Source: Gymnothorax reevesii
Lineage: Eukaryota > Chordata > Actinopteri > Anguilliformes > Muraenidae
DNA: 64,000 bases
Reading direction: 5' to 3'
Assembly (NCBI GenBank): GCA_029721435.1
Contig: CM056577.1
Span: 117,798,219 to 117,862,218 of the forward strand
Below are positions 1 through 10,317 of the stretch, piece after piece. The translations under genes were made by a program, and so were the position numbers. The stretch's first letter is position 1. Each line of letters begins with the position of its first letter. The notes under the pieces were generated by a model, which made no database searches, had not been told where the DNA came from, and saw only the letters and a program-made list of their open reading frames with translations.

Positions 1-829
1 GACATTATGAGACTCAGTTGAATCGCAGATTTACTCTCTACACTGGCCTGTTTTTTCTCTGCGCTTCCGAGATGGATGTTTTAGCTTGGGTTATAAGTGT
101 TGAGTTCCTGTGTTTTCACATGTTTAGTTATGACAAGGACACAGCTTGTCTGCTAATTCAAGAATTTCATTCCAATCCCAAAACTAGCAAAGACTGAATT
201 TATTCTGTGGTAGTATCATGTGATGAAACAATGCTTTACACTGAGCAACAGTATACAGTCAGTGACATATTTCCCAGAAAGCTTTGCATATCTAAAATAG
301 CAACAGTACCAAATAAAGTGCCTTCCATTAACATTGGCCCCCTTTGTAAATATTATCTTAAAATGCCATGGGAAAAAAAATATGGCTGCTGTTAATCCAT
401 TCCTCCAGCCTGTCATTCAAAATATTTTTAAAATCTAACCTTGATTTGAAAGAAAGAGATTGAAAGAATACATACTCTTATCTTATTAACATATTAACAT
501 TTACATTATATTAACATATATTAACATTTTTTTTTCCAAAATTTGTGCCAAAATCTTATAAGAAAAATTTTTTATTGAAGTATGTCTAACCTTATTTTAC
601 TCTTAATGCTCTTCATAATGATTAGGAAAACTTCATTGACTTCCTGTTTCTGGGATGTAATATGAGGAAACACATCGGTGAATTCGCTTAGTTGTCCATC
701 TCCATTGTCAAAAAGAATACAGAAATGATGAGCGAGAGAAACTTGGTAGCATCACAAATAGTTTTCAACAAAGTTGAAAATGCCCATGTCGACTATCAAG
801 GAAATAGTTGAGTAGTTTTAAAAAATTGC

Positions 830-1345
830 CTTGAAGTAGATGTGCTTATTTTGAAGGTCTGCACCGTCACGAGGATGGTTAAAGTGGCAACGGAAACAGA
901 CACATAGTTGGTGAAACGCAGACATAAAGTCATTCATTGGGTTAGAAAGTCTCCTAAGCTATGATCAGGTACCCTATAAACAAATACAAGAGGTTTAGAC
1001 GGGCGGTCAGAAAAAAGCCTCTGCTGCCTTATAAAGAAACAAAGTCATGCTGAACTCATGTTCAGCAACCATGTTTTGTCGCGGGGATCGCAATTCCCTG
1101 ACCTCAACCCAAAAGGAAACCTTAGAGAGGAGCAGAAGAAGAGGGTCGTGAGCCTCAGAGTGTAAAGACTCTGGAGAGATTTTACGAGGAGAAATGGCCT
1201 CAGATCACTAGCTATATCTTATCCAACCTCAATACACACAATATCCACTATAGGAGAGGACTCAAAACTGGAGCCTTGGCACAGGGAAGCTGCACCAAGT
1301 AACATATGAAAGAAATCTGATAACTGCGGCTCAAGTGCTTTTGGG
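830..1345 (+). pseudogene. Tc1/mariner transposase relic (C-terminal half)
   Basis: Badly decayed Tc1-type transposase remnant. Around 985-1040 one frame reads RRAVRKKPLLPYKE, resembling the end of the Tc1 DNA-binding region. Near 1085-1120 another frame reads WGSQFPDLNP, the block that normally precedes the third catalytic residue (PDLNPIE). Here the Glu position reads Gly (KGNL instead of IENL). About 1165-1205 reads LERFYEEKWPQI, matching the helical C-terminus of these transposases. No open frame of useful length survives and I could not define terminal inverted repeats. It appears older than the other Tc1 copies here. The family assignment rests on motif resemblance only. Confidence 0.6.
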
Positions 1346-2040
1346 AAAAGTATCTATTGCATGTTAACAATTTCTTTTCTCTTTGAAATTATTTCTGTTC
1401 AGGGCCATAGTTTTGTTAGCATTTTGAAATTATTATCCAGAGGTTAAACATTGAAGCCATTACTTCACAACAATTTTAGTCCATATTTACTAAGGATGCT
1501 AATATTTGTGAAGGGCGTAGTAAATGACCACAAATTATCTGACTGAATAGTTGAACCAATGTGCTTTTTGAAGAACGGGAGATAAGACTAAGTCTAAAAT
1601 GATTATTAGCTTTTGTAAAAGAAAGAGTAATTACAATAGTTGAAATGTATTGGCCCATTCAACAATACATAAAACAACACAAGAGGACATTCATGTTTTC
1701 TGAAATGCAATGTGTTTCGAGCATGCTGTTCAATGCTAGGTGCTTCTACCCTTGGAGTATAGTGCCTATGAATTTTAAAGGATTGAATTCATTGATGTCT
1801 GCATTGATCTTCTGAAGAGTCCCTCGGCTAGTGGCACCTAAGACGGCCGCCAAATTTGTCGACACCAAGAAGCGGTCCTGTCTCTTTGTTCTGTAATGAA
1901 GTAGCTCAGTTTCAGATCAGTTGGTGCCCTTGACTCACAGTTTGTCTAAAATGAGTAATGATATCTGATAATTACAGGCCAGATGTGACTGCATATTTAG
2001 CTTTTACCTGTGCAAACTGCGGAACAAGTTCTTTGGTCAA
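1346..2040. other. Unassigned non-coding stretch
   Basis: AT-rich sequence between two Tc1 relics. Short fragments could be decayed transposon ends, but I see no terminal repeats, no splice-flanked open frame and no RNA gene. Confidence 0.4.
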
Positions 2041-3979
2041 AGATGCAGAAAAAGTATTTGCCCCTTCAGCAAAAATTGCAGTTTTTAAGCGATCATTTCA
2101 TGTATTGAAGGCAAAAAGTCTTTCAAAACCAAGATCACCCTTGCGAAAAAATAATTGCCTCCCTTAACCTGATAACTGGTTGTGCCAGCCTTGGTGGAAA
2201 CATTTGCAATCAATGTTTGCTATAATTGGCAAACAGGCATTTCCATCGCAGCTGAGGAATTTAGGCCCTCTCTTCTTTGCAGAATTGTTTTATTTCAGCC
2301 ACATTGGAGGGTGTTAGAGAATAAGCCATTTAAGGTATGCCACAGCATCTCAACCAGATTCAAGTCAGGACTTTGAGTGGGTGACTCCAGAATCTTCATT
2401 TTGTTTCTTTTGAATCATTTAACAGTGAACTCACTTGTGGACTTTGGATCATTTGTGATGGCTGCTAGAATTGGACGCCAAGAGCAGCGGCCAGAAATAA
2501 AATGCAACACTCTCTGCGCACTGAAAGACTAAAGACAGATAAAAATAATGAGACTCGCGCTACAAATGGACCTGACGCTGCCCATGGTAGCAAACAGGCG
2601 AGCTCGAGGAAAACAATGGAAAAGTGAAATAAACAAAAGATTTCCTTACTCACTAACACTATTCCTGATAAGCAACTAAGTGCCTGACAATATCTCTCTA
2701 GAGACCTTACCAGCTAAAGCGCCAAAGAAGGACTGACGCTCTAGCAACGGAGCGAGGCGAAATAGGAGTTAAAATAGAGTCAGGGCCACGCCCTCAATCA
2801 ATGCCAGCTAGCCCAGGAATCCGATAGGGAGCAAACAATATCGTCCCGGACGAGAGCAACAAACAGCTTTCAAAGCTCCCAAACCATGATATCATTGTTC
2901 TGCTGCAAAACCAAACTTTCTTGAGCTTTAGGTCACAAACTGATGGTCAGACATTCTCCTTCTGAATTTCCTGGTTGATAGCTTGTGGTTTAATCAATAA
3001 TGGCAAGTCCTTCAGGTCTCGAGGCAACAAAGCAGCGCCAGACCATCATACTATTGCCACTTTGTTTGACTGTTGATATGTTCTTATTGTGTTGTGCTGT
3101 CAGCCAAATGCCAGATGTAACCAAACCAATGTCCTTCTAAAAATTTCATTTTTGACTCATCGGTCCACAAATTACTATTCCAAAAGTCTTCAGGGTCATC
3201 CATATGTTTTCAGGAAATGTGAGATGAAACGTCATGGGGCTTTTTTTTTTTTTGGTCGGCAGGGGCTTTCACCTCTCAGCTCTCCCATGGATGTAATTTT
3301 TGCCCAGTCTTTTATCTTGCAGTGGAATGCTGAGCACTGACTTTAAGTGAGTGTGTCCTGCAGTTCGACAGATGTCAGTCTGGGTTTTTTGAGACCTCTT
3401 GGATGATTTGTCAATGCGCTCTTGGAGGACTTTGGCAGGCCATCCACTTCTAGGAAGGTTCATTACAACTCAGGTTTTCTTTATGAGTAGATAATGGCTC
3501 TGAACATTGTTCTCAAGTCACAGAGTCCTAGAAAAAGACTGTGTAACCTTTTGCAGACTGATAGATGTCAACAACTCATCTATCGTTGAGTTTCTGCAGA
3601 TTGCAGTGCCAAATGCTACTTTTCTCAAACTTCACATTGCCAGATAGGATATATCTAATTCATGTTTAGATTCAACAGGGCTGACTACAATCATGACTAG
3701 GCGTGTCTTGTGAAATTGAACCCAATTATCGATTACATTTTTTAAAATTCTTTGACTTAGAAACTGAAGGGCAATCACATTTTCACAAGGGCCAATTAAG
3801 GTTGGGTAGCTTTTTAACCTTCAATAAATGAAATAATCATTGAAAAACTGCATATTGTGCTCACAAAGGTTATCTTTATCCTAACATTAACATAAGTTTG
3901 ATGATCTGAAATGTTAAGTGTGACAAATATGCAAAAATAGAATAAAAAAGGAAGAGGCAAATACCTCTTCACTACACTG
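2041..3979 (-). mobile_element. Tc1-like element, family B, interrupted by a solo LTR
   Basis: Non-functional minus-strand copy of the family also seen at 35918-37479. The right end (about 3785-3979) and left end (about 2041-2150) carry the family B inverted repeat, recognisable by a GTATTTGCC-type outer block, a block around TGCAGTTTTTA, and TTCATTTATTGAAGG. Reverse-complement matches to the transposase include GATGCTGTGG and the LNPFEML region near 2330-2390, the block before the second Asp near 2895-2990, WTDES near 3150, and PRSGWP (the RSGRP linker of the DNA-binding domain) near 3440-3460. A 438-bp LTR interrupts it at 2454. Part of the left inverted repeat is missing, and the coding frame is scattered among stops and frameshifts. 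Confidence 0.8.
2454..2891 (-). mobile_element. Solo LTR inserted in the family B Tc1 element
   Basis: This block is absent from the other family B copy. It is flanked by a perfect 5-bp duplication, tcatt at 2449-2453 and again at 2892-2896, which splits the sequence around the second catalytic Asp. Read on the minus strand it starts TATCATGG (one transition from TG) and ends CATCACA, as expected for a retroviral-type LTR. There is no second LTR and no internal coding region, so it is a solo LTR left by recombination. I see no clear AATAAA. It differs from the LTRs at 5978 and 50265. The superfamily (Gypsy, ERV or other) is not determined. Confidence 0.72.
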
Positions 3980-4978
3980 TACCTTCCATGTGTAAACTTC
4001 CTACTCATGGAAGAATGTTTTAACATGCTTACAAATGATAACTGGTTTTCTAAAATGGCTCAAGCGGGCTTCTGGGTTTAAACTTAGGTTTAGGGCTAAC
4101 TTAAAAATTAGAAAATTAATCTGCTGGTGAAATGTAATGTAATTACATATAATGTAATGTGTTGCTACAAGTGGCATCAGTGGTTGACTGGAGGTCTGTC
4201 GTGTTTCATGACCATTATCAGCGGTGGGTTCCTCTGGTATAATAACTGAGTGTTTAAGCCGGAGGAAAAGAAATTGGGTTACACTCTGTGTCTGCTTGCA
4301 TTTCAGAGGGTGCATATAACTAGTTATTGAGAAATTAAATTTAGATCAGCAGAAGGCTTGTAACAATGCTATGGACTATGAATTTAAAATGTGAGTCGAC
4401 AAGTTTTTTATACCTTGGTCTTTGTTATGCAGAGTGAGAAATTGGAGCATTAATCAATGTCAGAATAAGAACAAGGCCTCCGGGTTTTTTTGTCGCAACA
4501 CCGCTGGTGCCAAAGATAGCTAATTAAAAAACAGCTAAAAATGGGATTATTTCATGTCGCACGGTGACATCAAAAATAAGAAGCCTGGAGACTACTCACT
4601 GAGTTCCACCTAAATATTATGGGACATATTTATTGTCAGGAGTCTAAATTTCATTTCTTTTTACATAATTTGAGCTCTGGGCTTGTCCTCGTGTTGATAA
4701 TGCTTGGCACTTCTCCCGTCTCTCGAGCAAGAAATAGCATGTTCCTATCTCAATTAATTACAGCAGTCCTGTGACTTTTCAAGGGAGTACCTGATGTGGA
4801 AAGGCTTTTTTAAATTTTGTAGAGTTCATACGCACAGAGAGCATGCTTTTGTTTCCTAACAGCGTTGTGGTACTGAGCCACACTTCCATAAATAGTAAGC
4901 CAATCAGATCGCATCTGAACCGATAACGTCACTCTTGATACTAAATGAGCCGATAGCAGCAAATGAAATATTCTTGAG
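3980..4978. other. Non-coding stretch without recognised features
   Basis: AT-rich, with a short TAATGTAATT-type palindromic run near 4130-4165. Open frames are short and lack coding character. Confidence 0.4.
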
Positions 4979-5007
4979 TAAAACCCCAATTCCGAAATAG
5001 TTGGGAC

Positions 5008-7757
5008 CAGTGGCGGCTGACCAATAGAGGGCGTTAGGGCGCCGCCCACCACTCACCACTTTACCTCAAATAAGACACAAAAAATGAAATAAAAATGACA
5101 TAATGAAAATAAAAAATATTTCTATATATATATATATCTATTTTTAGATGAGCAAGAAAAATATTATATAGTTAATTATGAGTAAAGTTGTTTCGTTCAT
5201 CTGTGTTGTCTGATTGGTGACATGTTTCCGCCCTGGGGCGCAAAAATCTTTGCCCAAAGACTCTTGTTAAAAGTTGTGCATGCACAGTGGCTCCTCTGCA
5301 ATACGAGAGATAGGGCCATGTTGGGCCGCATCTCACCCGCGCCCAGAGCTGAATGCAACTGGTTTTACACACCACAACCCTTCCGCCAGCAAAATTTATT
5401 CCCCCACTGAGTTGCAGACGACACCAACAGAAACTCATTTGCATTCAGCAAACTTGTTCCAGACCACTGAAGGAGTGTCGTGAGACTGAAATTTTTCTGT
5501 CTTTCCGAGCCTTGCACCGAGGCACAGTCTCGGACTCACTGACTGCACAGTCCAAGCCCAGAATACTGCGGTTCCATTGCACATGCCTGCCTTACCCTCA
5601 GCATAACTGCTGGCCAAATCATTCGTCTAGCCTGCCATTTAGATAAATGAATTGTTATGAAAGAATTTGTTCAAATAGTGAAGCTGGTAAAATGAGCTGG
5701 TTACAATCAATTAGTCTAGCAATACCCAACCCACCGCTTTTTTTATCCTACACTGATCTGGCATATTAACAATAAGCTAAAATCCAATAAAAATGAAGTA
5801 GAAATAACCAGGATTGCGTCGGCTTATTCTCGAAAATATGAATGCCCTGAAGGCCAACAGATTATTTTTATCTAGCCACTCTACTGAACGTTGTGAACAT
5901 AATCGGCAGGTTTGGCAAGTGGTGTTAATGAATTGTATTCGCACTTTGAAGTCGGCTGTTAAAATAGGTTGATTATGTGTGAGGTAGTGATCTGGAACCA
6001 AATGCGAGGACACGGGATTGCAAAAATGAGGAGCTTTATTGAGTAAGTGGGGTAACCCCTGCAGAGAAGATAGCAACAGTACAGAGTCCGCAATCCAAAA
6101 CTCAAATTCCAATGGGATAGAGCAGAGTTCGTAACCAAGGCACCAATCACAAAAATCGTAGTCAGCAGAAACAGATCCGGTACACAGGCGTAGGTTTGTG
6201 GGAGAAGCAAACTCATAAGCCAAAGGACAGTCTGAATCGTAATCAGGGCAGCAATCTACAAAATCGAGGTCTGGCAGAAAAAGGTCAAAATACGCAGATG
6301 GAACAGTAATCCAAAAGGGCAAACCAAAAATCAGAAGTCGGGCAATCCAGTCAGAATCAGAAACTCAATGATTAGCAAGGCGAGAGAAAAGCAGCACAGG
6401 TAAGCATCGGAAACAATCTGACAGAGAATGGCAGTGAGAGGACACCTAATGTATACTTCTGGGAAGATCACATAGGGAGAATCACAGGTGCAGGAAGTTA
6501 GGCTGATTACAAGGGGAAGGCACATGAGGGAGAACCTAATCACATGAAATTGGCCAAAGCCAAAACGTGGACAGGGAACACAAGACATTCCTATCGACAA
6601 ACATACGGCTCCAGTCACGGAGTTTCTAACGTGCATAGATAATGAGAAACAGGACAGCGCGATCAGGTGTGAGCTTTCACAGAACATGCAGCAAAGGTAA
6701 TCAGGGAGAGCAAAGACGGAGACTAGGACAGGGCGAGTGCTGAGAGCTTGTTAATCAATTAGTAAGTGCAACTATACAAATCCTTGGTGCTTGTTAGTAA
6801 GTTAGTATTATATACAAGGTTAGTTGTTGTTAGTAATCTCATGAGAAAATAATAAACTGTTAGTATTGTTAGTAGATAGAAAAGAAGAGTGAAGTCAGCA
6901 AACGAGATCGGAGGGAAGATTGAGAACCAGAATCCAATAAATCACCTGAAGAGTGAGACACAAGACTGGGGCTGAGTGCAATGACAAGACATGAGACCAA
7001 ACGGGGGAGACAAAGTGCAAAGCAAAATGGAAAACATGAACCGGAATGAGATTATGGCTAAATGCAAAACATGGAAAAGTAATCTAAGACAAAACATGAC
7101 AAATCCAAATACCAATACACCATGCACAGTCCTAAGAAAGGTCAGACATTGCAAAGTGTTAGGAAAATAATAAAGCAAATATCAAAACATGACAAGATCA
7201 AGGCAGGCATGGCAGGATCATAACATTATGGTGCTTTCTTTCTGCATCATAGAAACATAATTGTAAGTTGACGGCCATAACTATACTCAGGCAGAGGGGC
7301 GTGGTACAGCTGAATAATTTTATACTTTGAAAGAGGTTTTGAATCTTAAAATCTTCTCCTTCATTTGAAAATGCGCTGGCCGTTTCCAAACCTGCCGATC
7401 ATTTTTAATGTTTCCAACTAGGATTGATCAAATCATCTTTTCAGGGCATTCATATTCTCTAGAATAAGCTGACGCAGTCTCGGTTATTTTGACAATATAA
7501 GTGCAAGGCCAGTGACGAGAGAAAAAAATTTAACTGTCTCAAGACACTCCTTCAGATGTCCGGCACAAGGTCGCTGATTGGCTGCAAAAGTTATGTACAA
7601 AAAGTACACCACAACATGACATTATAATGTTGTTTTTGTTGTTTTCATTTATGTAAATACACTGGCGTGATACCTTAGCGCATGTTTGCTTGCTTTTGGT
7701 ATATGTCTATTTTGGAGTTATAGCCCCCCCTGGAGAAAACTCCATCAGCCGCCACTG
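5008..7757. mobile_element. hAT-type fold-back element
   Basis: Termini are CAGTGGCGGCTGA at 5008 and its inverted copy TCAGCCGCCACTG ending at 7757. It is flanked by 8-bp duplications of the Tc1 end, gttgggac at 5000-5007 and gatgggac at 7758-7765 (7 of 8 identical), the target-site size of hAT elements. Without the LTR it is about 1.5 kb and shows no hAT transposase. Its two arms are inverted relatives: 5465-5520 pairs with 7497-7558, 5798-5845 with 7440-7485, and the CCTGCCGAT block near 5905 with 7393. The left arm has extra sequence between these blocks. It is probably non-autonomous. A (TA)n tract lies at 5125-5137. Confidence 0.82.
5978..7225 (-). mobile_element. Solo LTR, long form (1248 bp)
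   Basis: On the minus strand it begins TGTTATGATCCTG and ends TACCTCACA, the TG...CA termini of retroviral LTRs. The 5-bp duplication ttatg flanks it perfectly (5973-5977 and 7226-7230). A polyadenylation signal AATAAA lies on the minus strand at 6035-6040, preceded by a small GGGGTAACCCC hairpin. A TATACATTA box lies near 6450. It shares both ends, the TATA-like box, the hairpin and the poly(A) signal with the 611-bp LTR at 50265, but is twice as long. The U3/R part contains degenerate tandem units that encode PDYDF-like peptides by chance. No internal retroelement genes are adjacent. Confidence 0.85.
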
Positions 7758-7957
7758 GATGGGACAAAGTGTAAATTTTGAATAAAATCAAGACGCAATG
7801 ACTTTTGAGTCACACCAGCCAGTATTTTATTCACAACAGAACAGAGATAACATAGCAAATGTTGAAACTGAGAAATTTGACAATTTATCCAAAAAATTAG
7901 CTCATTTCCAATTTGATGGGTGCTTCAGGTCTCAAAAAAGTTGGGACAGGGGCCTGT

Positions 7958-8978
7958 TTACCATGGTGTAGCATCCTCTCTTCTTTTTAACACAGAGTGG
8001 AGGCATCTGGGCATTGAAGAGACAAGTTTCTTGAGTTTAGCCATTGGAATTTGATCCCACTCTTGTTTAATGCAGGCTTCCAGCTGCTGGAGAGTATTGG
8101 GTCTCCTTTGACAGACTTTTCATTTAATAATGCGCCAAATGTTCGCAATTGGTGAAAGATCAGGACTGCAGGCGGGCCAGTTCAGTACACGGACTCTTCT
8201 ACTTCGAAGCCATGCTGTTGTAATGGCTGCTGTAAGTGGTTTTGCATTGTCCTGCTGAAATACTCAAGGCCTTCCTTGGAATAGATGTCATCTGGGGGGA
8301 GCATATGTTGCTCTAAAATCTTTATATATCTTTCAGCATTCATGGTGCTTTTTAAAACATGCAAGTGTCCCACACCATATGCACTAATACATCCCTATAC
8401 CATCAGAAATTCTGGCTTTTGAACTGAACACTGACAACAGGAGGGGTGGTCTTTCTCCTCCTTAGCCTGGAAGACACAACACCCATGATTTCCAACAAGA
8501 ATGTTAAATTTGGACTCGCCTAACCACAGGACACTTTGCTACTTTGCTACAGTCCATTTTAAATGAGCCTTGGCCCACAGAGCATGGCGGTGTTTCTGGA
8601 TCATGCTCAACAATGGCTTCCTTTTCGCATGATAGAGTTTTAGGTGGCATCTGTGGATGGCACGGCGGACTGAGTTTACAGACAGTGGTTTCTTGAAGTA
8701 TTCCTGGGCCCACTTAGTCATGTCAATGACAGAATCACGCCGGTGAATGATGCAGTGGTGTCTGAGGGCCCGAAGATCATGGGCATCCAGTAAAGGACTT
8801 CGGCCCTGTCCCTTACGCACAGAGATTTTCCCAGTTTCTCTGAATCTTTTGATGATGTTATGCACTGTCAATGATGAGACCTTCAAGGTCTTTGCAGTTT
8901 GACGTTGAGGAGCATTGTTTTTAAAGTTTTCCTTTTTTTTTTACGCAAGCCTTCATGGGTTGGAGAGCCTCTGGCCAT
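7958..8978 (-). pseudogene. Tc1 transposase pseudogene (family C copy 1)
   Basis: DD34E-type Tc1 transposase, full length (about 340 codons) but dead. The start is taken at the ATG complementary to 8976-8978 (MARGSP..., as in sister copies); the stop is complementary to 7958-7960. The segment 8539-8886 stays open and reads as the DNA-binding domain, with IIKRFRETGKI as the end of the first HTH, then QGRSP, then KPLSVNSVRRAIHR as the second HTH. Downstream there is an in-frame TAG where sister copies have Trp. The first catalytic Asp is Gly (WLGES, codon at 8518-8520). A frameshift precedes the second Asp, and the catalytic Glu is Ala (SPIANIW near 8150). It cannot make an active enzyme. Confidence 0.85.
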
Positions 8979-9355
8979 ATTTACTTCTAAGAGACTCAGC
9001 CTCTCTAAGACATCCCTTTTATAGCCAATCATGTTGCACACCTGATGCCAGTGAACTAAATTACTTGCTAAATGTTATTTCAGTTCAATGTAGTTTCTCT
9101 TATAAATTAATTGCTTTTTCAGTCATTTTTGTCATATCCCAACTTTTTTGAGACCTGTTGCAGCCAGAAAATTTGAAATGAACTCATTTTGTGGATAAAA
9201 ATGTAAAATGTCTCAGTTGCAACACTTGAAATGTTATCTATGTTCTATTGTACAAAAGTAAATAACATATTGGCTCATGTGATCTGAAAGTCATTGCATT
9301 TAGACTTTATTCACAATTTACACCTTGTCCCAACTATTTCGGAATTGGGGTTGTA

Positions 9356-10317
9356 GTTTGCCTCTGTAAATGCGGTATCCTGTGCCATCCAAGCTCCAAG
9401 AACCAGGGCTGGGATGCACGCTGACATGGGCTTAGTGGTTAAAGCTCACATTGCAAGTTTCGTGATGCCATGGGGGGCAAAAAAAAAATTTCTCCATTGG
9501 GAGCAACAGAAAAAGACTGATAAATCCATGAACAAATCTGTCTGACAACCACAAATAATCAATATATAATCTCTTAATTTTTCTCGTTTAAATTATTGGT
9601 GCCCTTTTCCTGGGCAGGGATACAAATTTTAATTTTTGTTCAGGCAATGTGAATATCCTCATTCTCGTGAGTAGCATAGCTGCAGACGAGTAGCGGAGCA
9701 TTGAAGTCTTTGAAGATTCCGTGTTGTCGACTCATGTTATTGCCAAGCCGGAAAAGTGAACTGGTGTAACGATATGCATGTTTGCATTTTGTATTTGATG
9801 AATAATTTTGTTATCTGGCAACTGGATTGCTGCACCTAGCCGTTATGTAACATTACAGAATATACAGAAAGCTTGCTGAGGCTGTTGTTGGTTAACTGAC
9901 ATTAGTTAACTGGCGTGTATTCGGTTACTATTGAACTTGAAATCCTCTCACCGTGCATGTTGCAAACACTTACTTCTCTTTTTCATAAAGTGCTCAAGAT
10001 GTACCAAAACTGAGTTGTATATTTCCATTACGTTGAATATCTCATGCCAATTCACAGTACTGTTTTGCTGCTTCGTGTATTATGTGCTAGCTATGTAGCT
10101 AGCTAAGTACCATTGACTACGTCCAGTATAAATTCAGGCCAAAAGTTGCATAGGTAATCATTTATTTACCATTGTAAGCACATTCTCAATTCTTAAACCA
10201 ATAGCAGATGTGCATATTTGATGTTGTCACTTTTCAGCAACTTGTGAAACAAGATCCATTATTTTATGCATAAGCTGAACTTCCATGACAGCATGGAACA
10301 AACAAACACAGTATTTA
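9356..10317. other. Non-coding stretch between two Tc1 elements
   Basis: AT-rich DNA. A sequence near 9425-9460 (gcttagtggttaaagc) faintly resembles a tRNA A-box but no B-box follows. Nothing else is recognised. Confidence 0.4.

Larger units (their letters stand above)
4979..9355 (-). mobile_element. Tc1-like element, family C copy 1, carrying nested insertions
   Basis: Outer element of a nest. TA dinucleotides at 4979-4980 and 9354-9355 flank inverted termini reading inward as (A/C)AACCCCAATTCCGAAATAG. The left terminus is only about 27 bp long before it is cut by the hAT-type insertion at 5008. The element resumes at 7758 with the continuation of the same terminal repeat (gggacaaagtgtaaatttt), matched at the right end as acactttgt-like sequence near 9320. 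Without the insertion the element would be about 1.6 kb, the usual Tc1 size. The transposase lies on the minus strand. Confidence 0.9.

Noticed and set aside
5777..6322. 181-codon minus-strand open frame
   Set aside because: It runs from inside the solo LTR across its end into the hAT-type element. The repeated PDYDF peptides come from LTR tandem units, and the frame is not a conserved protein.
9425..9460. tRNA A-box-like sequence
   Set aside because: No B-box or cloverleaf follows, so neither a tRNA nor a SINE can be supported.
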